From Holophagales bacterium (lineage in GTDB: Bacteria > Acidobacteriota > Thermoanaerobaculia > UBA5066), in the NCBI GenBank assembly GCA_016714815.1, contig JADKBZ010000035.1, forward strand, positions 1-43,915: a stretch of DNA of 43,915 bases, in the 5' to 3' direction. Positions 22,090-32,820 of the stretch are shown here, piece by piece. The number at the start of each line of letters is the position of its first letter. The stretch's first letter is position 1. The notes beneath the pieces are model-generated. The model was not told the origin of the DNA. It ran no database searches and saw only the letters and a list, made by a program, of their open reading frames with translations. The translations under genes and the position numbers were made by a program.

Positions 22090-23091
22090 ATGAGAGCGTT
22101 CGTCACCGGAGCCACAGGGCTCCTCGGAAACAACCTCGTCAAGGAGCTGCGTGGGCGCGGACTGGACGTGACGGCTCTGGTCCGTCGGCGGGATGCTCGA
22201 CGCCTCGTGGGCCCCGGCGTAGAGCTCGTCGTGGCGGACCTGCGCGACGTCGGGCAGTTCGAGACGCGGATGTCGGGTGCCGACGTCCTCGTTCACGCCG
22301 CTGCCTGCTACGGGGAGTTCTACCGGGGCGCGGCGCCTCCCCTTCTCGCCGAGACCAATGTGGCGGGAACGACCGGTCTGCTCGAGGCTGCCGAGAGGCA
22401 GGGCGTCCGTACCGTCGTCTACATCAGCTCGGCCGCGGTGCTCCGTGCGGCGGCCGGTGGCACTGCAGACGAGACCAGTCCCTACGACGAGGAGACCCAC
22501 GAGCGCTATTTCGCCAGCAAGGTCGCCGCGGAGAAGGCCGTCCTCCGGTTCTCCGAAGAGCATCCCGGCATGCGGATCGTGCTGATCCTCCCCGCGGCGA
22601 TGCTGGGGCCCGGTGACGTGGGACCGACGCCGACGGGAGCGTTCGTCCTGAAGCTGCTTCGCGGGGAGCTCGCGTTCGTGCTGCCCGGCTGGCAGCGCAT
22701 CGTCGACGCTCGCGACGTGGCCTTCGCCGCCGCCGAGGCCATCGACAGGGGCCGAAGTGGCGAGCGCTACGTGATCGGAGGTCGCCGCTACCCGGTGGCC
22801 GAGATCTACCGGTCCGTGACCGAGGTCAGCGGAAGGCCGACACCGACGAAGCCGATCTCTGCCGCGAAGCTGCTTTTCCTCTCGCGAATCCTCTCTCTGG
22901 CCAGCAGGCTGACTCGCCGGCCGCCGCCCGTCACTCCCGCCATGGTCCAGCGACTCCAGGAGGGCTTCTCATTCTGCTCGGACAAGGCTGTGCGCGAGCT
23001 CGGCGTCCGTTTCCGGCCGCTGGAGGCGACGATGAACGACACGGTGAAGTGGTTCCAGGCGGAGCAGACGGCAGGGGAGGTCGGGTCGTGA
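22090..23091 (+). CDS. NAD(P)-dependent epimerase/dehydratase or dihydroflavonol-4-reductase-like extended SDR
   Basis: ATG at 22090 with AAGGAG upstream; 333 residues, typical for extended SDRs. The Rossmann motif 'VTGATGLLGNN' is at residues 5-15, the Asp after strand 3 in 'VVADLRD', and the catalytic pair in Y140-x-x-x-K144 ('YFASKVAAEKAV'). 'NVAGTTGLLEAAERQGVRTV' and 'VYISSAAVL' are standard. The closest general match is the dihydroflavonol-4-reductase/HpnA-like group acting on carbonyls of isoprenoid or sugar substrates; the substrate cannot be read from sequence. Context implies TetR control through the site at 22053. Confidence 0.88.
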   Translation: MRAFVTGATGLLGNNLVKELRGRGLDVTALVRRRDARRLVGPGVELVVADLRDVGQFETRMSGADVLVHAAACYGEFYRGAAPPLLAETNVAGTTGLLEAAERQGVRTVVYISSAAVLRAAAGGTADETSPYDEETHERYFASKVAAEKAVLRFSEEHPGMRIVLILPAAMLGPGDVGPTPTGAFVLKLLRGELAFVLPGWQRIVDARDVAFAAAEAIDRGRSGERYVIGGRRYPVAEIYRSVTEVSGRPTPTKPISAAKLLFLSRILSLASRLTRRPPPVTPAMVQRLQEGFSFCSDKAVRELGVRFRPLEATMNDTVKWFQAEQTAGEVGS

Positions 23092-23284
23092 CGGGGCCTC
23101 CCCCCTCGGTCGCTGCCAGGGGTACGGCATGGGAGGTGAGCACGTTCTCGCTGCGGATCGCGTTCGAGCTCTTCTCCATATTGCCGGGAGGAAGAGGGTG
23201 CAGAGCCGGTGTCGCCCGTCACAGCCTCGGACGCCGGCCGAGCCTCTCCGGCGGGTAGACTGCCGGAGTCTCAGGAGGTGCACG

Positions 23285-23671
23285 CTGGCACACGGTAGAC
23301 GGGCACTGTCGGCCGCCAAGCTCCGGCTGGTCCTGGCCGCTCTCGCCGGTACCGCGGGGTGCTCCTCCCTGGTCGACGGCCTCAGCGGCCGGAAGGAGGC
23401 GTGCGAGATCCTGGCGATCGGCACGCCGGCGACCGCGACGATCACCCGCCTCGTCGACACCGGCACGACGATCAACGACGACCCGGTGGTCGAGTTCGTG
23501 CTCCGTGTCGTAACGGCAGAGGGCGAGGCGTACGAGGCCCGCACGCGGGCGCTGGTCTCGCGCCTCGACGTTCCGGCCGTGCAGCCGGGGCGGGTCGTGC
23601 CGGTCCGGTACGACCCGGCGAACCGCGAGCACCTCGCGCTCGACCTCTGGGAATGCCCGGGGAAGAAGTAG
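23285..23671 (+). CDS. Small lipoprotein with DUF3592-like fold
   Basis: The frame is open from 23129, but only the part from about 23285 looks like protein. AGGAGG at 23273-23278 sits 6 bases before an in-frame CTG at 23285, which I propose as a rare CTG start; no ATG or GTG lies closer. The product of about 128 residues has a signal ending in lipobox LAGTAGC. The mature part reads 'ILAIGTPATATITRLVDTGT', 'PVVEFVLRVVTAEGEAYEAR' and 'VQPGRVVPVRYDPANREHLA', the pattern of DUF3592-type beta domains ('G..V.VRYDP..P'). The 190 bases upstream of it (23092-23284) hold no recognisable feature. Confidence 0.6.
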   Translation: MAHGRRALSAAKLRLVLAALAGTAGCSSLVDGLSGRKEACEILAIGTPATATITRLVDTGTTINDDPVVEFVLRVVTAEGEAYEARTRALVSRLDVPAVQPGRVVPVRYDPANREHLALDLWECPGKK

Positions 23672-23697
23672 GTGCCGAAGGAGACCTCGAGACCGGA

Positions 23698-24147
23698 ATG
23701 CACGTACCAGGCCTGGCGGGGCGCGTCATGAGCACGAGGAGATGGTCCCGTCGTCCCGGAGTCCTCGCTCTGTCGCTCCTCGCCGTCCTTCTCGGCGCGG
23801 CGGGGATCGGGACCGTACGTTCGGTTTCGTGGTTCGTGGCCGAGCGCACGGGCACCGCCGCCCAGGCGCGCTTCGGTGGCTCGCGAACCGAGGCCCTGGT
23901 CGCCATGGCGCAGGCGCCGGACGTTCCGCTGAAGAGCCGGAACAGGGCGATCTGGGCTCTCGGCGAGTCGGGCGAGACGCGCGCGCTGCCGGCTCTCCTC
24001 GCGCTGGACGACGGGAGAGACTGCGATCACACCCGGCGGGTCTGTCAGCACGAGGTCCGCAAGGCGATCGGCAAGCTGAGAGGCGAGAGGGGCTTTAACG
24101 CCTCGGTTCGGAGGGCCCTGGCGAAGGTGACGTCGTGGCTCCGGTGA
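23698..24147 (+). CDS. Membrane-anchored HEAT-like repeat protein
   Basis: Start uncertain: ATG 23698 (AAGGAG 13 bases upstream) or ATG 23728. From 23698 the product is 149 residues. An N-terminal anchor 'VLALSLLAVLLGAAGIGTV' is followed by a periplasmic helical domain with one clear HEAT-like unit ('LKSRNRAIWALGESGETRAL', 'PALLALDDGRDCDHTRRVCQ', 'HEVRKAIGKLRGE'). The two Cys in 'DCDHTRRVC' could form a disulfide. It starts 26 bases after the lipoprotein stop, so both may form one envelope transcript. No function assigned. Confidence 0.65.
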   Translation: MHVPGLAGRVMSTRRWSRRPGVLALSLLAVLLGAAGIGTVRSVSWFVAERTGTAAQARFGGSRTEALVAMAQAPDVPLKSRNRAIWALGESGETRALPALLALDDGRDCDHTRRVCQHEVRKAIGKLRGERGFNASVRRALAKVTSWLR

Positions 24148-24152
24148 CGACG

Positions 24153-24180
24153 GGGCCGACCGGCCCGGCCGCACGCGGCC
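24153..24180. terminator. Tandem GC hairpins between convergent genes
   Basis: GGGCC-GACC-GGCCC (24153-24166) is followed immediately by GGCCGC-AC-GCGGCC (24167-24180). Both are perfect and lie between the ends of the HEAT-like gene and the oxidoreductase gene. Confidence 0.5.
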
Positions 24181-24244
24181 CGCACCACGCCGACGGGCCT
24201 CACGTCGTTCCCGCCCCGCGCGGTCGTCCGGCTCTACCGGACCC

Positions 24245-27796
<3,552 letters not shown>

Positions 27797-27824
27797 ACGG
27801 TCCCTCCGGCCTTCCCGCCGCCTC

Positions 27825-29039
27825 TCAGCTGCGCTCGAGCGCCTGCTCGAGGTCGGCCCAGAGGTCATCGGGGTCCTCGAGGCCGACGGAAAGCCGAAGG
27901 AGGCTATCCGAAACCCCGGCGCTCCGCCGCGCCGATTCCTCCACGACCCGGTGGGTGAGGCCGGCGGGGTGCTGGATGAGGGTGTCGACCGAACCGAGCG
28001 AGACGGCGGGCGTCATCAGCTCGACCGACGCCATCACCCGCGAAGCGGCCTCGAAGCCCCCGGCCACCGTGAAGGCGAGGATCGCCCCCGTGCCGCGCAT
28101 CTGCTTCCGGAGGATCGGCGCGTCGGCGGCGGCGGAGAGCCCGGGGTAGAAGACGCGCGCGACCTTCGGGTGGCGCAGCAGGCGCCGGGCGAGCTCCGCG
28201 GCGCCCTCCTGCGCGTGGCGGACGCGGAGCGGAAGCGTCGGCAGCCCCCGGTGGAGGAGGTAGCCGGCGAGCGGGTGGAGGACGTTCCCCGTCAGGACCC
28301 GGATCTTCCGCAGGTCGGCCGCCCACTCCGCGTTCGTGGCGACCGCTCCGGCCAGGACGTCGCCGTGCCCGCCGAGGAACTTCGTCGCGCTGTGGAGGAC
28401 GAGCGTCACGCCGTGCCGGGCCGGGTTCTGGAGGACGGGCGTGGCGAACGTGTTGTCGACGAGGACCGGCACCCTCCCGGCCTGCTCCACGACGGCGTCG
28501 AGGTCGACGAGGGAGAGGGTCGGGTTCGCGGGGGTCTCGAGGAGGACGAGGCCGGTGTCGGGGCGGAGGGCGGCGCGGACGCCTTCCGGCGTCGCCCAGC
28601 TCACCTCGAGCCCGAGGATCCCCGAGGCGAGGACGTGGTCGGTGCCGCCGTAGAGCGGCCGCACCGCGACGACGTGGCCGGGCCGGCCGCCCTCCGCGCG
28701 CTGCCGGACCGCCATCAGGACGGTCGTCAGGGCCGCCATCCCGCTCGAGAACGCCACCGCCTCGTCGGTTCCCTCCAGCCCCGCGAGGGCTCGCTCGAAG
28801 CGCGCCACGGTCGGGTTGTGGAGGCGCGAGTAGACGGGCGTCGTCGTCGGATGGCCGCCCATCGCCATCGCCTCGAGGTCGAGGCCTCCCTGGACGAGGT
28901 CCGGGACGGGGTAGGTGGAGGAGAGGTCGATCGGCAGGGCGTGGACCCCGAGGGCGTGGAGGTCCTCGCGCCCGCCGTGGACGGCGCGGGTCGAAAGGGA
29001 GCGGGAGGCGGTCGGGGGAGCGAGGGCGTTCTGGTGCAC
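27825..29039 (-). CDS. PLP-dependent trans-sulfuration enzyme, methionine gamma-lyase-like
   Basis: GTG at 29039 with GAGGAG upstream; 404 residues. Cys/Met-metabolism PLP family: 'STRAVHGGREDLHALGVHAL', 'DLSSTYPVPD', 'YSRLHNPTVARFERALAGLE', 'AFSSGMAALTTVLMAV', 'LLETPANPTLSLVDL', 'VLVDNTFATPVLQNP', Schiff-base lysine K220 in 'HSATKFLGGHGD', and 'VSLGSVDTLIQHPAGLTHR'. Cystathionine gamma-synthase, cystathionine gamma-lyase and methionine gamma-lyase cannot be separated safely by eye. The neighbours favour a catabolic lyase: the oxoacid oxidoreductase directly downstream (28-base gap) and a divergent Lrp regulator parallel the Pseudomonas mdeA-mdeB-mdeR arrangement. Expected products would be 2-oxobutyrate, ammonia and methanethiol. 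Confidence 0.85.
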   Translation of the reverse strand: MHQNALAPPTASRSLSTRAVHGGREDLHALGVHALPIDLSSTYPVPDLVQGGLDLEAMAMGGHPTTTPVYSRLHNPTVARFERALAGLEGTDEAVAFSSGMAALTTVLMAVRQRAEGGRPGHVVAVRPLYGGTDHVLASGILGLEVSWATPEGVRAALRPDTGLVLLETPANPTLSLVDLDAVVEQAGRVPVLVDNTFATPVLQNPARHGVTLVLHSATKFLGGHGDVLAGAVATNAEWAADLRKIRVLTGNVLHPLAGYLLHRGLPTLPLRVRHAQEGAAELARRLLRHPKVARVFYPGLSAAADAPILRKQMRGTGAILAFTVAGGFEAASRVMASVELMTPAVSLGSVDTLIQHPAGLTHRVVEESARRSAGVSDSLLRLSVGLEDPDDLWADLEQALERS

Positions 29040-29081
29040 GGGGCGTCTCCTCTCGTTCCCCGGATGCTAGGATCGGTAGAG

Positions 29082-29110
29082 ATTCGGAAACACCGAATTG
29101 ATTTCGGAAA
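29082..29110. promoter_or_regulatory. Probable Lrp operator in the divergent promoter region
   Basis: ATTCGG-AAACA-CCGAAT (29082-29098) is a perfect inverted repeat, and TTCGGAAA recurs 21 bases on (29083-29090 and 29104-29111), two helical turns apart, as expected for cooperative Lrp-type binding. The tract is AT-rich compared with its surroundings. Confidence 0.65.
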
Positions 29111-29116
29111 ACGACC

Positions 29117-29653
29117 ATGAATTTCGACCTGGACCGAATCGACTTCGAAATCCTCGACAGAATTCAGAACAATGCACGGCTCTCCAACAAGGAGCTCGCC
29201 GCGGCCGTCCACCTCGCCCCTTCCACGTGCCTCGGCCGGGTCCAGGCGCTGCGCCGGAAGGGGGTCCTCGGGGCGGTGCGCGCCGAGGTGCTCCCCGAGG
29301 CGCTCGGGGTGGGCCTTCAAGCCCTCCTGGCCGTCCGTCTCGAGCAGCACGGGCGGAGCAAGCTCCGGGCGTTCTGGAAGCACCTCCGCTCGCTGCCCGA
29401 GGTGCGGGCGGCCTTCCACGTCTCGGGAGCGCACGACTTCCTCCTCCACGTGACCGTACGCGACTCGCGGCACCTGCGGGACTTCGCCCTCGACGCCATC
29501 ACGTCCCGCCCGGAGGTCGCCCACCTCGAGACGTCGCTCGTCTTCGACGTGGCGACGAACCCGGTCCTCCCGAACTTTCTGCCGGCCGGGCCCGGGGCGA
29601 AGGAAGGGGGCCGGGGCGGGCCGGCGGGCCGGCGTAGGCCTTCCGCCGGCTGA
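29117..29653 (+). CDS. Lrp/AsnC-family transcriptional regulator
   Basis: 178 residues from ATG 29117. N-terminal HTH 'MNFDLDRIDFEILDRIQNNA', 'LSNKELAAAVHLAPSTCLGR', 'VQALRRKGVLGAVRAEVLPE'; C-terminal RAM domain 'LGVGLQALLAVRLEQHG', 'LPEVRAAFHVSGAHDFLLHV', 'DAITSRPEVAHLETSLVFD'. The last 25 residues are a Gly/Arg-rich tail beyond the usual family end. Divergent from the lyase/oxidoreductase operon, with its probable operator between. Family members sense amino acids; methionine or a close relative is the obvious candidate here (inference). Confidence 0.92.
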   Translation: MNFDLDRIDFEILDRIQNNARLSNKELAAAVHLAPSTCLGRVQALRRKGVLGAVRAEVLPEALGVGLQALLAVRLEQHGRSKLRAFWKHLRSLPEVRAAFHVSGAHDFLLHVTVRDSRHLRDFALDAITSRPEVAHLETSLVFDVATNPVLPNFLPAGPGAKEGGRGGPAGRRRPSAG

Positions 29654-29931
29654 CTCCGGGCTCCTCGAACCTCACCCGTCGAGCGGAGGCGGTCGGGAGC
29701 CCTGGAGGCGTCCGCGGGCCGCCACCCCCCCAGTCTCTATTCTGTTCTTCCGCCACGTTCGCGATCCGGATGCCGGGCTACGAGCCTCCGCGCGCCCGCT
29801 CGACGAGTCCGGGGTCTTCCTCGGAGACGCGGGCTCCCGGCTCAGCCGAACGAACCGAGCGCCGCCCCGCGCGGCGCGGTACCGCGGGGACGGGAATACC
29901 GGGTGTCTACGGAAGATTGGATCGACGCTCG

Positions 29932-29956
29932 CGTCCGCCGATCGGCGGACAGACAG
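29932..29956 (+). promoter_or_regulatory. Repeated leader palindrome, copy 3
   Basis: CGTCCGCC-GATC-GGCGGACA followed by GACAG (left arm 29932-29939, right arm 29944-29951), 52 bases before the ATG at 30003. The rest of the gap 29654-30002 holds no recognisable gene or RNA. Confidence 0.65.
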
Positions 29957-30002
29957 CAGTGAGCGGAGGAGGGAACGATCGGAGCCAGCAGGAGGCATGT
30001 CG

Positions 30003-31577
30003 ATGTTCCCAGCCCTTTCCGTGCACGTCCTTCGTCCGGCCTGGTCCGGAGTCCTCCGGATCGCGGGCCTCTCCCTTCTCGTTCTCGGCTCCGCGGGGCG
30101 GCTCGCCGCGGTCGGCGACATCCCTCTGACGAACTGGACCGTGCCATCCGGGAGGTCGGGAACGCTCTCGACGCTCGCGGGGGACGCCGGCTCCCCCGGG
30201 GTCTTCGTCCCGTTCAGCCCGTGCCGGATCGCCGACACGCGGGCCGGAAGCGGCTTCGCCGGGAGCTATGGTGCCCCCTCGATCCCGGGAGGGACTTCGC
30301 GGACGATGAACGTGGTCGCGAGCGGCTGCTCCGGGATCGCGGCGTACGCGACGGCCGTCTCGCTCAACGTGACGGTGACGAACACTCAGGGGGCGGGGTT
30401 CCTGATGGTCTATCCGGCGGGCGGCGCGACGCCCCAGGTGTCGACGCTGAACTACCTCGCCGGACAGACGCTCGCCAACGCCGCCATCGTCCCGCTCGGC
30501 TCGGGGAGCATTACGATCGTGGCCGGCGTGTCGGGAACCGACGTGATCGTCGACGTCAACGGCTACTTCACGAATGGCACGAACCCTCAGACGAGTCTCT
30601 TCGTCAGCACGAACCGGGACAACGGTGCGGCGATCACCGGATTCAACGAGTCGAATGCCAACGGGTCTCACGGAGTCGGCGGGTATGCGGCGGGAACGGG
30701 GATGGTCCACGGCGTTCAGGGTCAGGTCTCGGAAACCGCCGGCAGCTGGTCTTCGGGGGTGCACGGCGTCACCTCGAACCGGGACAAGAACTTCGGCGTC
30801 ATCGGTGACGTCGTCGGTTCCGTCCTCACCTCGGCCCTTACCAACTTCCCCCACGGTGCCGGAGTGCTCGGGCGCGGTGTGGAGCACGGCGTCGCCGGGT
30901 TCGCGAACGAACCGTCCCCGACGGGAGTCTCGTTCGGAACGAGCGGCTGCATCCTCGACGCTCCCGGTGTGTACAAGGTGGGGGGCATGCTCGGGATTGA
31001 ATGGCCGGCCGGAGAGCGATACGGCGTCTACTACGACGGCGGCCTCGGCGGCTTCGGGACGAAGTCGTTCCTCGAGCCCCACCCGTCCGACCCGGAGCGC
31101 ATCGTCCGCTACTACTCCCTCGAAGGGCCGGAGTCCGGCACCTACTGTCGCGGCTCGGCCGCCACCCGCGGCGGCGTCGCGGTCCTCGAACTCCCCGACA
31201 GTTTCCGCTGGGTGACCGACGTGGAGGGGCTGACGGTCCAGGTGACGCCGACCGGGTCCGAGTTCGTACAGGTCCGCGTCGAGAAGAAGGGCCTCGAACA
31301 GGTCGTCGTCCGGGCGTCGCACGACACGACCTTCGACTGGGTCGTGCAGGGGGTCCGCCGCGCCTACAAGGACGCCGAAGTGACGCCGCGGAGCCAGCTT
31401 CTCAAGCCCTCTGGGCCCGACGCGAGGATCCCCGCCTTTCTCTCCGCCGACGAGAAGGCGCGGGTCGTCGCGAGCGGCCTCTACAACGCCGACGGATCCG
31501 TGAACCTCCGCACCGCCGAGCGGCTCGGCTGGACCCGCGAGTGGGAGGCGCGGGCGACGGAGACGCGGAAGAAGTAG
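30003..31577 (+). CDS. Exported protein with N-terminal DVNGYF module
   Basis: ATG at 30003 is preferred to ATG 29997 because GGAGG then sits 7 bases upstream; 524 residues. Signal peptide ending 'GRLAAVGD', then the module 'FVPFSPCRIADTR' to 'GTDVIVDVNGYF' (residues about 70-190). A Gly/Asn-rich middle ('ITGFNESNANGSHGVGGYAA', 'HGVTSNRDKNFGVIGDVVGS', 'AGVLGRGVEHGVAGF') has the look of repeated short beta turns. A C-terminal domain from about 340 has 'KSFLEPHPSDPERIVRYYSL', 'EGPESGTYCRG' and 'VTDVEGLTVQVTPTGSEFVQ', finishing 'YNADGSVNLRTAERLGW'. I recognise this end from other acidobacterial exported proteins but know no function. The leader palindrome precedes it and a hairpin follows. Confidence 0.8.
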   Translation: MFPALSVHVLRPAWSGVLRIAGLSLLVLGSAGRLAAVGDIPLTNWTVPSGRSGTLSTLAGDAGSPGVFVPFSPCRIADTRAGSGFAGSYGAPSIPGGTSRTMNVVASGCSGIAAYATAVSLNVTVTNTQGAGFLMVYPAGGATPQVSTLNYLAGQTLANAAIVPLGSGSITIVAGVSGTDVIVDVNGYFTNGTNPQTSLFVSTNRDNGAAITGFNESNANGSHGVGGYAAGTGMVHGVQGQVSETAGSWSSGVHGVTSNRDKNFGVIGDVVGSVLTSALTNFPHGAGVLGRGVEHGVAGFANEPSPTGVSFGTSGCILDAPGVYKVGGMLGIEWPAGERYGVYYDGGLGGFGTKSFLEPHPSDPERIVRYYSLEGPESGTYCRGSAATRGGVAVLELPDSFRWVTDVEGLTVQVTPTGSEFVQVRVEKKGLEQVVVRASHDTTFDWVVQGVRRAYKDAEVTPRSQLLKPSGPDARIPAFLSADEKARVVASGLYNADGSVNLRTAERLGWTREWEARATETRKK

Positions 31578-31596
31578 CTGGTCGCGACGCCGGAGT

Positions 31597-31621
31597 CGCG
31601 GGGGACCTCCCGGTCCCCGCG
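31597..31621. terminator. Terminator between convergent genes
   Basis: CGCGGGGGAC / GTCCCCGCG stem with one bulged G and loop CTCCCG, 20 bases after the plus-strand stop and 31 before the end of the LuxR-type gene. Confidence 0.55.
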
Positions 31622-31651
31622 CGCTTCCCGGCGCGGTCTCGGGAGAGGCCG

Positions 31652-32652
31652 TCAGGTGGCCGACGGCCGCGGCCGGAGCGCGAGGAGGAGAGCTCCCTCC
31701 GGCTCGAGACTCCGAGCTTCTCGTAGATGCGGTCCCGGTAGGTCCTCGTCGTCGCCTCGCTCACGGTGAGCGTCGCGGCGACCGCCGAGAGAGTCTTCCC
31801 CTGGACGAGCCCTCCGAGCACCTGGAGCTCGCGTTCCGAGAGCCCGGGAAAGTCCTCGGCGCGGACGCCTCCCGCGAGGGGAGAGGCGGGCCGCGAAACG
31901 AGAAAGACGTGCATGACCGGGGAAGGACCGGAGCCCGTCGCGTCGGGCGGCACCACCGCATGGAGCTCGAGCTCGCCCTTTTCGCTCCGGCACGTCTCGG
32001 TGGGGAGCCAGCCGGGGCCGGCGGTCGTCGGGCTGACTGCGAAGCGGTGGATCAGGGACCGGAGCTTCTGAGCCGCCGGCTGGGAGAGCGAGCGGAGGTC
32101 GACGAGCTCCCTGGCCCGCGGGTTCTGGTAGGCGACCTTCCCGTCGCGCGACACCGTGAGGACGCCGTCCTCGAAGCTGTCGAGGCACGACTTCCACGAA
32201 GCGGCCGAGAGCGTCCTCTGGAGCGCGACGAGCCGGCGCTCCATCGCGGCCAGGACCGTCGGCTCGAGGATGGAGAGGACCTTTCGCTTCACGAGGCTCT
32301 CGACCGGCCCGGACGCATCCGGCTCGGGACCGTCGGGCAGGAGCTCGGCCAGGCGGAAGTAGGCGTCGTCGGCGTCGAGGCCGAGCGACCGGAGCTGGGC
32401 GGGGGCGAGCAGGCCGTCGCCGTCGACGCGCGGGAGCTGGTCCTCCAGGAGGGCGAGTCCCGGCAGGTATTTCGGCTTCAGGTGGGAGACGAGGGAGTCG
32501 AGCCGGGAGTGGAGCTGCCGGAGCGCCGGCGGGTTCTCGGCAGACGCCATGATCAGCCGGGCGACGTCCATCAACCCGACGATGTCCCGCGCGCTGAGCA
32601 GGGTTGCCGGATCCGTGCTCGTCGGGCGGGCCTGTTCTCCGTCTCGGACCAT
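31652..32652 (-). CDS. LuxR-type HTH regulator with PAS-like sensor (C-terminal frame break)
   Basis: ATG at 32652. A helical N-terminal half, a PAS-like segment 'SFEDGVLTVSRDGKVAYQNP' with a flexible linker, then a GerE/LuxR HTH: 'FPGLSERELQVLGGLVQGKT', 'LSAVAATLTVSEATTRTYRD', 'RIYEKLGVSSRREL'. The HTH frame then runs on as low-complexity Ser/Arg to 31402, overlapping the convergent gene, while the shifted frame gives the usual short end 'LLLALRPRPSAT' and a stop at 31652. A 2-base insertion or 1-base loss near 31695 explains this. No receiver domain is present, so it is not a classical response regulator. It faces a cluster of exported-protein genes and may control them (inference). Confidence 0.78.
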
Positions 32653-32733
32653 TCCAGGCCTTCTCTCTGCGGATTTCGATCATAGCGTGGGGAGCGCGCT
32701 GCGCCGTTCGCGCGACAAGTGCGAGAACGCCCC

Positions 32734-32760
32734 GGTGACCTCCCCGTGAGGGGCGTCACC
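32734..32760 (+). other. Hairpin with a GTGA loop upstream of leader palindrome copy 4
   Basis: GGTGAC-CT-CCCC-GTGA-GGGG-C-GTCACC: six plus four base pairs with a small internal loop. As RNA it would carry a GNRA-type GUGA tetraloop. It sits 6 bases before the palindrome at 32767, forming a two-hairpin leader. Confidence 0.5.
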
Positions 32761-32766
32761 GACCCT

Positions 32767-32791
32767 TGTCCGCCGTTCGGCGGACAGACAG
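32767..32791 (+). promoter_or_regulatory. Repeated leader palindrome, copy 4
   Basis: TGTCCGCC-GTTC-GGCGGACA followed by GACAG (arms 32767-32774 and 32779-32786), 35 bases before the ATG at 32821. It is a perfect 8-4-8 palindrome. Confidence 0.65.
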
Positions 32792-32820
32792 GGCGGGGTC
32801 CCGGCGGGATCGTCCGTCGC

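Noticed and set aside
31402..31651. C-terminal extension of the LuxR-type protein to 31402
   Set aside because: It is Ser/Arg/Pro low complexity and overlaps the convergent exported-protein gene; a frame break near 31695 gives a normal family end.
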